A stretch of DNA of 28,563 nt from a virus, in the IMG/VR virus record IMGVR_UViG_3300045963_000149, positions 1 through 28,563 of that record. The stretch is one strand, 5' to 3'. Positions within the stretch are counted from its first letter, which is position 1, and every line of letters starts with the position of its first letter. Under the pieces are notes generated by a model that ran no database searches, was not told the DNA's origin, and worked only from the letters and a program-made list of their open reading frames with translations. Made by a program: the position numbers and the translations under genes. Below, piece after piece: positions 8,761 through 13,739 of this stretch.

Positions 8761-9371
8761 TCGACGTCGCCACGCTAGTGAGGTGCGGCGTGGCGGCGAC
8801 TCAGGCGCGCATCTACGCCGACTCACTGGATGCCGCGTGCGCGCGGTTCAAGATAAACACCAAGCCTCGCATCGCGGCGTTCCTCGCGCAGACTTACCAC
8901 GAGTCGCAGAAGTTCACCCGGACTGAGGAGTCGCTCTACTACACGACGCCGCAGCACATCCGGGATATGTGGCCGACCCGGGTCACGACGCTCGCGGAGG
9001 CCGCGAAGCTGTGCCGAAACCCGCAGGTCTTGGCGAACCGGGTCTACGCAAACCGGCTCGGTAACGGCCCGGAGTCGAGCGGTGACGGCTGGGCATTTCG
9101 CGGTCATGGGCTCATCCAGATGACCGGCCGAGACTGGGCGAAGAAGGCCACCGCCGGGCTTGGGATCGACTTCGTAGCGAACTTCGGCTTGGCCGGGGAG
9201 CCGGGCGGTGCTTGTCTGACCGCGGCTTGGATATGGAGCGAAATCAACGCCAACGACTTGGCCGACGCCAGCCTGATCGATGCCATCACCCGCCGCGTCA
9301 ATGGGCCGGGAATGGTCGGCGCGGACGACCGGCGGAGTCGGTTCGACGACAACCTGAGGGCCCTTGCATGA
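8757..9371 (+). CDS. Endolysin, glycoside hydrolase family 19 (chitinase-like muramidase)
   Basis: A 204-residue protein starting at ATG 8757 in ATGA overlap with the holin; the longer frame to 8562 is a shadow of the holin gene. Clear GH19 marks are the catalytic Glu in Q-T-Y-H-E-S (E49), a second acidic site in T-R-T-E-E-S (E57/E58), A-N-R-L-G-N-G-P-E-S-S-G-D-G at about 98-111, and the motif W-x-F-R-G-H-G-L-I-Q-M-T-G-R at 112-125. R-V-N-G near the C-terminus is also typical. Phage GH19 enzymes hydrolyse the glycan strands of peptidoglycan. There is no signal peptide or SAR segment, so release should depend on the holin upstream. Length is normal for single-domain phage GH19 lysins. Confidence 0.92.
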   Translation: MIDVATLVRCGVAATQARIYADSLDAACARFKINTKPRIAAFLAQTYHESQKFTRTEESLYYTTPQHIRDMWPTRVTTLAEAAKLCRNPQVLANRVYANRLGNGPESSGDGWAFRGHGLIQMTGRDWAKKATAGLGIDFVANFGLAGEPGGACLTAAWIWSEINANDLADASLIDAITRRVNGPGMVGADDRRSRFDDNLRALA

Positions 9372-9946
9372 ACTCACTGATCGTGAAGGTGGTCGCCCTG
9401 CTCGCGGCGATTTCGGCCGTGACCATTTGGCACTTCCGCGAGGTGCACTCCGCCGAAGCCGACGGCCACGAACGGGGTGCCTCGGAGGTCGCCGCGAAGT
9501 GGGATCAGGAGCGCCAACGAATCACCGCCGCCGCACTGACGGCATCCGAACTTGCACGCCAAAAGGAGGCCGCTTATGTCACCGCAGTCGAATCCACGAG
9601 AGAACACTATGCCCGCGAAAGCGACGCCAGCAAGGTTGCTGCTGCTCGCGCTGCTTCTGAACTTGGCCGCTTGCGCGTCGCCGTCGCGAACGCCCGGCCC
9701 GCTGGATCAGGGGTTGGTCGATGCGGAGGCGCAGGCCCGAATCCGCCACCCAATGATCACGCCGCTGTCGATGCCCCGCGAGTTGATGAAACCGCCCCGG
9801 GAGTCGGGGTATTACTCATCGCATGCGGAGAGCAGCTTCAAGACGTGGCAAGAGTGGCTGACGAACTTGGGGACCAAGTCCGCGGACTGCAACGCCACAC
9901 AGAGTCGCTGCTAGAGCACATCGCTGGCCAGCCGCCAATCCCCTGA
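9368..9946 (+). CDS. Rz: Inner-membrane spanin subunit (Rz-like)
   Basis: A 192-residue protein starting at ATG 9368 (ATGA overlap with the endolysin). An N-terminal membrane anchor spans about residues 4-21. A long Ala/Glu/Arg-rich coiled-coil periplasmic region follows (residues about 30-105, with E-R-G-A-S-E-V-A-A-K-W and Q-R-I-T-A-A-A heptads), then a Pro-rich low-complexity stretch and a second helical segment. This is the layout of phage i-spanins, which join with the outer-membrane lipoprotein Rz1 to fuse the membranes in the last step of lysis. The C-terminal extension beyond residue 105 overlaps the Rz1 frame, and its Gly/Pro-rich part is probably shaped by that overlap. Its stop overlaps the sigma factor start. 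Confidence 0.88.
   Translation: MNSLIVKVVALLAAISAVTIWHFREVHSAEADGHERGASEVAAKWDQERQRITAAALTASELARQKEAAYVTAVESTREHYARESDASKVAAARAASELGRLRVAVANARPAGSGVGRCGGAGPNPPPNDHAAVDAPRVDETAPGVGVLLIACGEQLQDVARVADELGDQVRGLQRHTESLLEHIAGQPPIP
9609..9914 (+). CDS. Rz1: Outer-membrane spanin lipoprotein (Rz1-like), nested inside Rz
   Basis: A 101-residue frame lying wholly inside Rz in the +1 frame. Starting at ATG 9609, a short basic N-terminus (K4, R9) leads into a Leu/Ala core ending in the lipobox L-N-L-A-A-C, with the lipidated Cys at residue 22. The mature part is Pro-rich (P-S-R-T-P-G-P, T-P-L-S-M-P, K-P-P), as expected for o-spanins. This is the classical embedded Rz/Rz1 arrangement of lambda-like lysis cassettes. 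ATG codons at 9552 and 9576 are also in frame, but 9609 gives the signal peptide the right length. The C-terminus (about residues 75-101) is helical and possibly interacts with Rz. Confidence 0.85.
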   Translation: MPAKATPARLLLLALLLNLAACASPSRTPGPLDQGLVDAEAQARIRHPMITPLSMPRELMKPPRESGYYSSHAESSFKTWQEWLTNLGTKSADCNATQSRC

Positions 9947-10509
9947 TGAACCACACGAGTGGTCTCAAGCAGTACGAGCCACTCGTTCGCAGCATTGCCA
10001 TCAAGATGCTCCGCAACTTACCAGCCAACATCGAACTTGATGACTTGATGCAGGTTGGTATGATTGCCACACACGAGTGCATGCAGCGGTTCGTTGATGA
10101 TGGTCGTGCAAAGTTCGAGAGCTACGCAGGTCTGAGGATCAGTGGAGCGATGATCGACGAGTTGCGTCGAGCTGACCCACTGAGCCGCAATGAACGGAAA
10201 AAAGGCTCAACCACACAGATTGTCTTGTTCGAAGATCTTGGCGAGGATGATGTCGACTTCATAGAGACCATGGCTGCTGACGAGTCGTTTGATCCTGTCA
10301 AGCAACTGCAGAATCGGCGCATGGATACGGCCCTGGTCAACGCAGTCGCAGATCTATCCGAGCGTGACCGCAATGTCATGAGCATGTACTACGAACACGA
10401 CATGAAGCTCCGCGAGATCGGGGTCGTCATGGGCCTCACAGAGTCGCGTATCTGCAAGATGATGCGTGACATTATCAACGAACTTAGAGAGCGTCTGAGC
10501 GAACACTGA
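9946..10509 (+). CDS. FliA-like RNA polymerase sigma factor lacking region 3
   Basis: A 187-residue sigma-70 family protein closest to sigma-28/FliA. Region 2 spans about residues 8-80: Y-E-P-L-V-R-S-I-A, the L-P-A-N-I-E-L-D-D-L-M-Q-V-G-M core-binding motif, and F-E-S-Y-A-G-L-R-I-S-G-A-M-I-D-E-L-R-R, a FliA signature. Region 4 is at about residues 130-185: L-S-E-R-D-R-N-V-M-S-M-Y-Y, L-R-E-I-G-V-V-M-G-L-T-E-S-R-I, a helix-turn-helix. The segment between is only about 50 residues, mostly acidic (G-E-D-D-V-D-F-I-E), and has no recognisable region 3; FliA is usually about 240 residues. The start overlaps the Rz stop. It could redirect host RNA polymerase to phage promoters or interfere with host flagellar regulation. 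A strong terminator follows. Confidence 0.88.
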   Translation: MNHTSGLKQYEPLVRSIAIKMLRNLPANIELDDLMQVGMIATHECMQRFVDDGRAKFESYAGLRISGAMIDELRRADPLSRNERKKGSTTQIVLFEDLGEDDVDFIETMAADESFDPVKQLQNRRMDTALVNAVADLSERDRNVMSMYYEHDMKLREIGVVMGLTESRICKMMRDIINELRERLSEH

Positions 10510-10532
10510 GCGGCCTCATAAGCATTGTCTCC

Positions 10533-10582
10533 TTGGTCTGTGGACCAATTAGCCCTAGCCGAAAGGCTGGGGCTTTTTTTTT
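10533..10582 (+). terminator. Intrinsic terminator after the sigma factor gene, preceded by a second hairpin
   Basis: AGCCCTAGCC (10551-10560), a GAAA loop and GGCTGGGGCT (10565-10574) form a 10-bp stem with one G-U pair. Eight T follow at 10575-10582, a textbook Rho-independent terminator. Just upstream, TTGGTC (10533-10538) and GACCAA (10543-10548) form a smaller perfect hairpin around TGTG. Together they close the tail-lysis-sigma transcription unit. Confidence 0.92.
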
Positions 10583-10591
10583 CACTTGCAT

Positions 10592-10656
10592 AAAAATAAT
10601 TGTAAGAACTGATGTATACTGTCTTCACTGCAACATCGCAGTCTCAATGTCGAAAG
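10592..10656 (+). promoter_or_regulatory. Promoter/leader module, copy 1
   Basis: AAAAATAA tract, TTGTAA (10600-10605), TATACT box (10615-10620), then exactly 6 nt to an ACTGC-AACATC-GCAGT stem-loop (10627-10642) and CTCAATGTCGAAAG. Compared with copies 2-6 the second TTGTA half-site is missing and the GG of the ribosome binding site has changed. The mini-ORF frame seen in other copies is broken here. It precedes the gene at 10663. Confidence 0.8.
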
Positions 10657-10662
10657 TCCACC

Positions 10663-10860
10663 ATGTACGCACTTGCACTATTCATCGACGAAATTCATGA
10701 CAAAGGATATTTCGTCGCCGATGATCAAGATATCACCATCAACAAATCAGAAGCTATGCACTTCGAGACATCCGAATTAGCTCACTGGGCCGTCAAGATC
10801 GTGAACTCCACATGGGAATTTTCACCATGTGAAATCTTCCGCGTCGTGCAAATCGCTTAA
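10663..10860 (+). CDS. Small protein of unknown function, cassette gene 1
   Basis: A 65-residue acidic protein starting at ATG 10663, the first start after the leader module; the in-frame start at 10612 lies within the promoter and is not used. The sequence begins M-Y-A-L-A-L-F-I-D-E and has a central S-E-A-M-H-F-E-T-S-E stretch. I see no signal peptide, membrane helix or metal motif. Its ribosome binding site is weak (CGAAAGTCC), unlike the other cassettes. Position right after the sigma gene terminator and its own promoter module suggests an early host-takeover protein, but that is inference. Confidence 0.7.
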   Translation: MYALALFIDEIHDKGYFVADDQDITINKSEAMHFETSELAHWAVKIVNSTWEFSPCEIFRVVQIA

Positions 10861-10880
10861 AAAAGAGCCTCATTGTGTAC

Positions 10881-11033
10881 ATGACCGTCTCTGAGTTTCT
10901 GCTCTCGCTCAACCAATACGAGTACTTAGCTTGTCTGAAGCACGACGATCCTGACTGCGACTTCAAGACTCTCTTTGATGTCGTCACGTATTGGGCCTCT
11001 CTCCACCATCCGCACATCGTGATTACCCCATAA
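10881..11033 (+). CDS. Possible small ORF of 50 residues, cassette region 1
   Basis: An open frame between the previous gene and the next promoter module, starting at ATG 10881 (or GTG 10875, better spaced behind AAAAGAG). It reads M-T-V-S-E-F-L-L-S-L-N-Q-Y-E-Y-L and ends V-I-T-P-TAA, the stop lying at the first base of the module's A-tract. Composition is balanced and protein-like with an acidic centre (K-H-D-D-P-D-C-D-F). It fills a gap that would otherwise hold nothing, and cassette genes here are packed tightly. There is no homology I can name, and the ribosome binding site is poor, so it could be non-coding. Confidence 0.45.
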   Translation: MTVSEFLLSLNQYEYLACLKHDDPDCDFKTLFDVVTYWASLHHPHIVITP

Positions 11034-11106
11034 AAATAGTTGTACATTTTGTTGTAGTTGATGTATACTGTCTTCACTGCAACATCGCAGTCTCAATGTC
11101 GAAAGG
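11032..11106 (+). promoter_or_regulatory. Promoter/leader module, copy 2
   Basis: AAAAATAG, TTGTAC (11040-11045) and TTGTAG (11052-11057) 12 bp apart, TATACT (11064-11069), 6 nt, stem-loop ACTGC-AACATC-GCAGT (11076-11091), then CTCAATGTCGAAAGG, with AAAGG as ribosome binding site. A mini-ORF ATG-TCG-AAA-GGC-TGA (11096-11110) ends 3 nt before the gene start at 11114, in the same frame. Confidence 0.85.
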
Positions 11107-11113
11107 CTGAATC

Positions 11114-11317
11114 ATGACAAAGCAAAAAGTGATCCAAGGTTACACGGTGGAAATCGATGGAACGGACTGCTTCGTGACCAAGGGCAAGTTCTCCGCCAGT
11201 CTTGCAGCGATGCAGGTAACTGGAACCCTGGAATCCAACGGGTTCAGCGAATCACACGATGTTCCTGAATCTGCTCAAGTAGCGATCGAGCAGTGGGCCG
11301 TGAACAACGGCTGGTAA
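11114..11317 (+). CDS. Small protein of unknown function, cassette gene 2
   Basis: A 67-residue protein starting at ATG 11114, 8 nt after the AAAGG of leader copy 2. It opens M-T-K-Q-K-V-I-Q-G-Y-T-V-E-I-D-G and ends A-V-N-N-G-W; the alternating pattern in the first half suggests a small beta-rich fold. I see no known motif. It is followed within 10 nt by a GGGGC-TTCG-GCCCC hairpin. Its own promoter module suggests independent control, possibly reading through into the next gene, which has only a leader remnant. Confidence 0.75.
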   Translation: MTKQKVIQGYTVEIDGTDCFVTKGKFSASLAAMQVTGTLESNGFSESHDVPESAQVAIEQWAVNNGW

Positions 11318-11324
11318 GCAAGCA

Positions 11325-11343
11325 ATGGGGCTTCGGCCCCCAT
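11325..11343 (+). terminator. UUCG hairpin at the end of cassette 2
   Basis: ATGGGGC-TTCG-GCCCC(C)AT. A stable GC-rich stem with a UUCG tetraloop but no T-run behind it, so it may be a 3'-end stabiliser or weak terminator and not a full intrinsic terminator. Confidence 0.6.
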
Positions 11344-11366
11344 CATCAATGTCGAAGGAGTTTTCA

Positions 11367-11639
11367 ATGGCTACCAAGAAAGTCAAGTCCCGTCCAGTCT
11401 ATCTTTCCTATCCTGAGGCCGACGAGTACCGCAGCGGCTGCAAGGTGTCGTGGAATTACTACCGCGATGAAGCCAGAGCCAAGGAGGCAGCAATTGCAGC
11501 CAGGCACAATGCCAAGCTTCAAATGGCACAAGGCTACGACTTCGGATACCAGTGCCCAGGCAACATCACCAAGATGAGATCAAACTTCGACGGTGAGTGG
11601 GCCAAGTACAACGACATGTGGGAGGTGTGCATGCCATAA
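11367..11639 (+). CDS. Small protein of unknown function, cassette gene 3
   Basis: A 90-residue protein. ATG 11367 is preceded by GAAGGAG with good spacing and is the preferred start. ATG 11349 is in frame and belongs to a leader remnant (TCAATGTCGAAGG), which would add M-S-K-E-F-S. The sequence is basic at the N-terminus (A-T-K-K-V-K-S-R-P), has Tyr-rich stretches (Y-L-S-Y-P-E-A-D-E-Y) and an Ala/Lys-rich helix (A-R-A-K-E-A-A-I-A-A-R). There is no known motif. No promoter of the module type lies in front, so it is probably transcribed from the promoter of cassette 2. Confidence 0.75.
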   Translation: MATKKVKSRPVYLSYPEADEYRSGCKVSWNYYRDEARAKEAAIAARHNAKLQMAQGYDFGYQCPGNITKMRSNFDGEWAKYNDMWEVCMP

Positions 11640-11645
11640 GCAGCG

Positions 11646-11663
11646 AGGGGGCTTCGGCCCCCT
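11646..11663 (+). terminator. UUCG hairpin at the end of cassette 3
   Basis: AGGGGGC-TTCG-GCCCCCT, a 7-bp stem with a UUCG tetraloop, 7 nt after the stop and 7 nt before the A-tract of promoter copy 3. There is no T-run. Confidence 0.65.
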
Positions 11664-11669
11664 TGACTC

Positions 11670-11745
11670 AAAAATAGTTGTACAAGTCGTTGTAGACTGT
11701 TGTATACTGTCTTCACTGCATCGTCGCAGTCTCAATGTCGAAAGG
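11670..11745 (+). promoter_or_regulatory. Promoter/leader module, copy 3
   Basis: AAAAATAG, TTGTAC (11678-11683) and TTGTAG (11690-11695), TATACT (11703-11708), 6 nt, stem-loop ACTGC-ATCGTC-GCAGT (11715-11730; the loop differs while the stem is kept), then CTCAATGTCGAAAGG. The mini-ORF ATG-TCG-AAA-GGT-TAG (11735-11749) lies 3 nt before the gene start at 11753. Confidence 0.87.
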
Positions 11746-11752
11746 TTAGATC

Positions 11753-12625
11753 ATGAATGCTCAAGCAACGTCGTTCGATGACATGGAAGACGACTTAGAC
11801 TTTATCTCGTCCAACCCTCACAAGGAGTTGGCCAAGGAGAAAGAGTTGTACAAGGAGTCTTGCACGTCCTGCCATGGCAGCGGCCGCTTTGTCGGCTGGT
11901 CTTCGTACGGCAAGGAATGCTTCGCCTGTGAAGGCCGCGGCTTCAAGGAATTCAAGACGAGCCCTGAGTACCGCAAGGCTCGGGCAGCCAAGACAGCTGC
12001 CAACAAGGCGAGCGCTGCACGCGACAAAATGGTTGCTCAAAATGCCTGGCGCGCTGATCACCCAGACGTGATCGCCTGGGTCAATGGCCAAGACGGTCGC
12101 TTTGACTTCGGTACGGCGATGGCCAACGCTCTGCAGCAGTACGGCACCTTGACCGAAAACCAAGTTGCTGCCATCCGCCGCTGCATCGCTCGTGATGCTG
12201 ACTACAAGGCACAACGTGAGGAAAAGCTCAAGGCTGCTGCCGAAGTTGCACCGCAAGTCAACGCCTCCAAGTTGGAAGACGCCTTTCGTATTGCGAAAGG
12301 CAAGGGTCTCAAATGGCCCAAAATCAAGATCGCTGGCGTCAAGATCTCTCCTGCCAGTGAGACAAGCGCAAACGCTGGAGCCTTGTACGTCAAAGAGGGT
12401 GAGACCTACCTCGGCAAGGTTTTTGGTGGTCGGTTCCTTAAGAGCCGTGACTGCGGTGCAGAGCAAGAAGGCATTGTGGTCAACCTGATCAACGACCCCA
12501 AGGGCTACGCTGAAGCCTACGGCTTACGCACCGGTCAATGCTGCATCTGCAGCCGTGAGCTGACCAACAAAGAGTCGATCGACCGTGGCATCGGCCCGAT
12601 CTGTGCCGAGAAGTTCGGCTGGTAA
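11753..12625 (+). CDS. Two-zinc-motif protein with C-terminal DUF6011-like domain
   Basis: A 290-residue protein. The N-terminal part has a DnaJ-type zinc pair: C-T-S-C-H-G-S-G (C37, C40) and C-F-A-C-E-G-R-G (C56, C59). The middle (about residues 70-190) is helical and charged. Residues about 190-255 form a beta-rich stretch. The C-terminus (263-290) is C-C-I-C-S-R-E-L, then S-I-x-R-G-I-G-P-I-C-A, the DUF6011 signature, a second zinc-binding site common in phage and plasmid proteins handling nucleic acids. The function is unknown; a DNA- or RNA-binding role is inferred. The start is the ATG after leader copy 3, which has a good AAAGG, and a UUCG hairpin follows the stop. Confidence 0.82.
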   Translation: MNAQATSFDDMEDDLDFISSNPHKELAKEKELYKESCTSCHGSGRFVGWSSYGKECFACEGRGFKEFKTSPEYRKARAAKTAANKASAARDKMVAQNAWRADHPDVIAWVNGQDGRFDFGTAMANALQQYGTLTENQVAAIRRCIARDADYKAQREEKLKAAAEVAPQVNASKLEDAFRIAKGKGLKWPKIKIAGVKISPASETSANAGALYVKEGETYLGKVFGGRFLKSRDCGAEQEGIVVNLINDPKGYAEAYGLRTGQCCICSRELTNKESIDRGIGPICAEKFGW

Positions 12626-12633
12626 GCAGCGAT

Positions 12634-12647
12634 GGGGCTTCGGCCCC
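12634..12647 (+). terminator. UUCG hairpin at the end of cassette 4
   Basis: GGGGC-TTCG-GCCCC, 8 nt after the stop, directly followed by CAC and the A-tract of promoter copy 4. No T-run. Confidence 0.6.
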
Positions 12648-12650
12648 CAC

Positions 12651-12726
12651 AAAAATATTTGTACACGTGTTTGTAGAGTGCTGTACAATGCACTCACTGC
12701 AACATCGCAGTCTTAATGTCGAAAGG
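12651..12726 (+). promoter_or_regulatory. Promoter/leader module, copy 4
   Basis: AAAAATAT, TTGTAC (12659-12664) and TTGTAG (12671-12676), TACAAT (12684-12689), 6 nt (GCACTC instead of GTCTTC), stem-loop ACTGC-AACATC-GCAGT (12696-12711), CTTAATGTCGAAAGG. The mini-ORF ATG-TCG-AAA-GGC-TAG (12716-12730) is kept. It drives the gene at 12734. Confidence 0.87.
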
Positions 12727-12733
12727 CTAGATC

Positions 12734-13486
12734 ATGACTGAAGAAAACAACCTCGACTCGGTAATGCGTCGTGTCAAAAAGCTCCTGGCAATTGCTCAGG
12801 ACGCACGCGGTGACGCCAACGAGTGTGCTGCAGCTGCACGGATGGCCGAGTCCATCATGCGCAAGTATGAAATCGAGCACGCTGACGTGATCAGCGCTGA
12901 GATTAAAAACGCCGGTGCTGAAGCGTTCGACTACTGCAACATCGGCGCTGGCATGGACGTATCTTGGAAAGTTAAGACGGCCAGCGGTTGGGCCGGTTGG
13001 TTGGCCGTTGCTGTGGCAAACCTCTACGAATGCCAGGCACGGTACGGCGAAGTCGAAGGGTACAAGACCATCAAGTTCAGTGGTTACCGCACGGACGTAC
13101 AGATGGCCAAGTTCACCTACGAGTACATTGTCAATCAGATGGGCGCTGCTTCACGTGAGTTTACTAAGAATCACACAGGCGAGTTTGGCGTACGCGCTGA
13201 AGCTGAGTCTTTCCGCCGAGGCTTCATCCAAGCCTGCATTGCCTCTCTCAAGAAGCTGATCGAAGAGAAGAAGGCAGAGATGCAAGAGGCTGCCTCAAGC
13301 CGCGCGCTTGTCATCGTCAAGTCTCAAGCGGTGGCTCAGCACTTCGGCGAGGTCAAGTACGGCGCGTCCAACAGCAAGACACGTCAAGGCGAAGCTTACG
13401 ATCAAGGCCGAACGAAGGGCAGCCAAGTGGACGTCACACGGCGTGGTGTTGGTCACAGCGGAGGCACAGCTCCACGACTCAAGTAA
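12734..13486 (+). CDS. DUF2786-domain protein
   Basis: A 250-residue protein. The first 50 residues match DUF2786: V-K-K-L-L-A-I-A-Q-D, then N-E-C-A-A-A-A-R-M-A-E-S-I-M-R-K-Y-E-I. The following region has W-A-G-W-L-A-V-A-V-A-N-L-Y and F-S-G-Y-R-T-D-V-Q-M-A-K-F-T-Y-E-Y, which commonly continues the family in phages. A helical stretch (about 165-195) and a basic Gly/Ser-rich tail (T-R-R-G-V-G-H-S-G-G) end the protein. The biochemical function is not known; similar genes are widespread in phage early regions. Translation should start at ATG 12734 after leader copy 4, and a GGGGC-TTCT-GCCCC hairpin closes the cassette. Confidence 0.85.
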   Translation: MTEENNLDSVMRRVKKLLAIAQDARGDANECAAAARMAESIMRKYEIEHADVISAEIKNAGAEAFDYCNIGAGMDVSWKVKTASGWAGWLAVAVANLYECQARYGEVEGYKTIKFSGYRTDVQMAKFTYEYIVNQMGAASREFTKNHTGEFGVRAEAESFRRGFIQACIASLKKLIEEKKAEMQEAASSRALVIVKSQAVAQHFGEVKYGASNSKTRQGEAYDQGRTKGSQVDVTRRGVGHSGGTAPRLK

Positions 13487-13489
13487 ACA

Positions 13490-13507
13490 AAGGGGCTTCT
13501 GCCCCTT
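13490..13507 (+). terminator. Hairpin at the end of cassette 5
   Basis: AAGGGGC-TTCT-GCCCCTT, a 7-bp perfect stem immediately after the stop region. The loop is UUCU, not UUCG. It runs straight into the AT-rich start of promoter copy 5. Confidence 0.65.
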
Positions 13508-13555
13508 AAATATTTGTACAAGTTGTTGTAAAATGTAGTGTACAATGTCGAAAGG
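13508..13555 (+). promoter_or_regulatory. Promoter/leader module, copy 5, without the stem-loop
   Basis: AAATATTTGTAC (half-site 13514-13519) and TTGTAA (13526-13531), TACAAT (13541-13546), directly followed by GTCGAAAGG. The stem-loop and its flanks are absent, exactly as if 28 nt between two AATG repeats of a copy-4-type module had been deleted. The mini-ORF ATG-TCG-AAA-GGT-TAG (13545-13559) remains, 3 nt before the gene at 13563. Confidence 0.82.
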
Positions 13556-13562
13556 TTAGATC

Positions 13563-13739
13563 ATGAACATGTGGACAAAGCTGATTACCGTGTGGCTCAA
13601 CGTCGATATCACTATTGCTGTTAAAGTTAAAGATGAACTCTGCGAGATGGGCATCAGCTTCAGCAACAGCACCGAGCGTCAACTCAAGCGCGCCGCCAAA
13701 GAGGCACTGGAAACTCTCAAAGCCAGAGGACAAGCGTGA
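13563..13739 (+). CDS. Small protein of unknown function, cassette gene 6
   Basis: A 58-residue protein starting at ATG 13563 after leader copy 5 (AAAGG 8 nt upstream). The N-terminus is hydrophobic (M-W-T-K-L-I-T-V-W-L-N-V), followed by a charged helix (S-T-E-R-Q-L-K-R-A-A-K-E-A-L-E-T-L-K). The stop TGA overlaps the GTG start of the dCMP deaminase (GTGA), so both genes are probably translated from the same messenger. There is no known motif. Its reading frame, leader and coupling make it a convincing gene in spite of its size. Confidence 0.72.
   Translation: MNMWTKLITVWLNVDITIAVKVKDELCEMGISFSNSTERQLKRAAKEALETLKARGQA

Noticed and set aside
10592-10620. FliA-type (sigma-28) promoter in the module, driven by the phage sigma factor
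   Set aside because: Neither TAAA nor GCCGATAA at the right distance is present; the box is TATACT or TACAAT. The polymerase form using it is left open.
10592-13555. Repeats considered as a CRISPR or iteron array
   Set aside because: Spacing is irregular and the intervals are genes. Each repeat has promoter, leader and ribosome binding site order, so it is a promoter module and not an array or origin.
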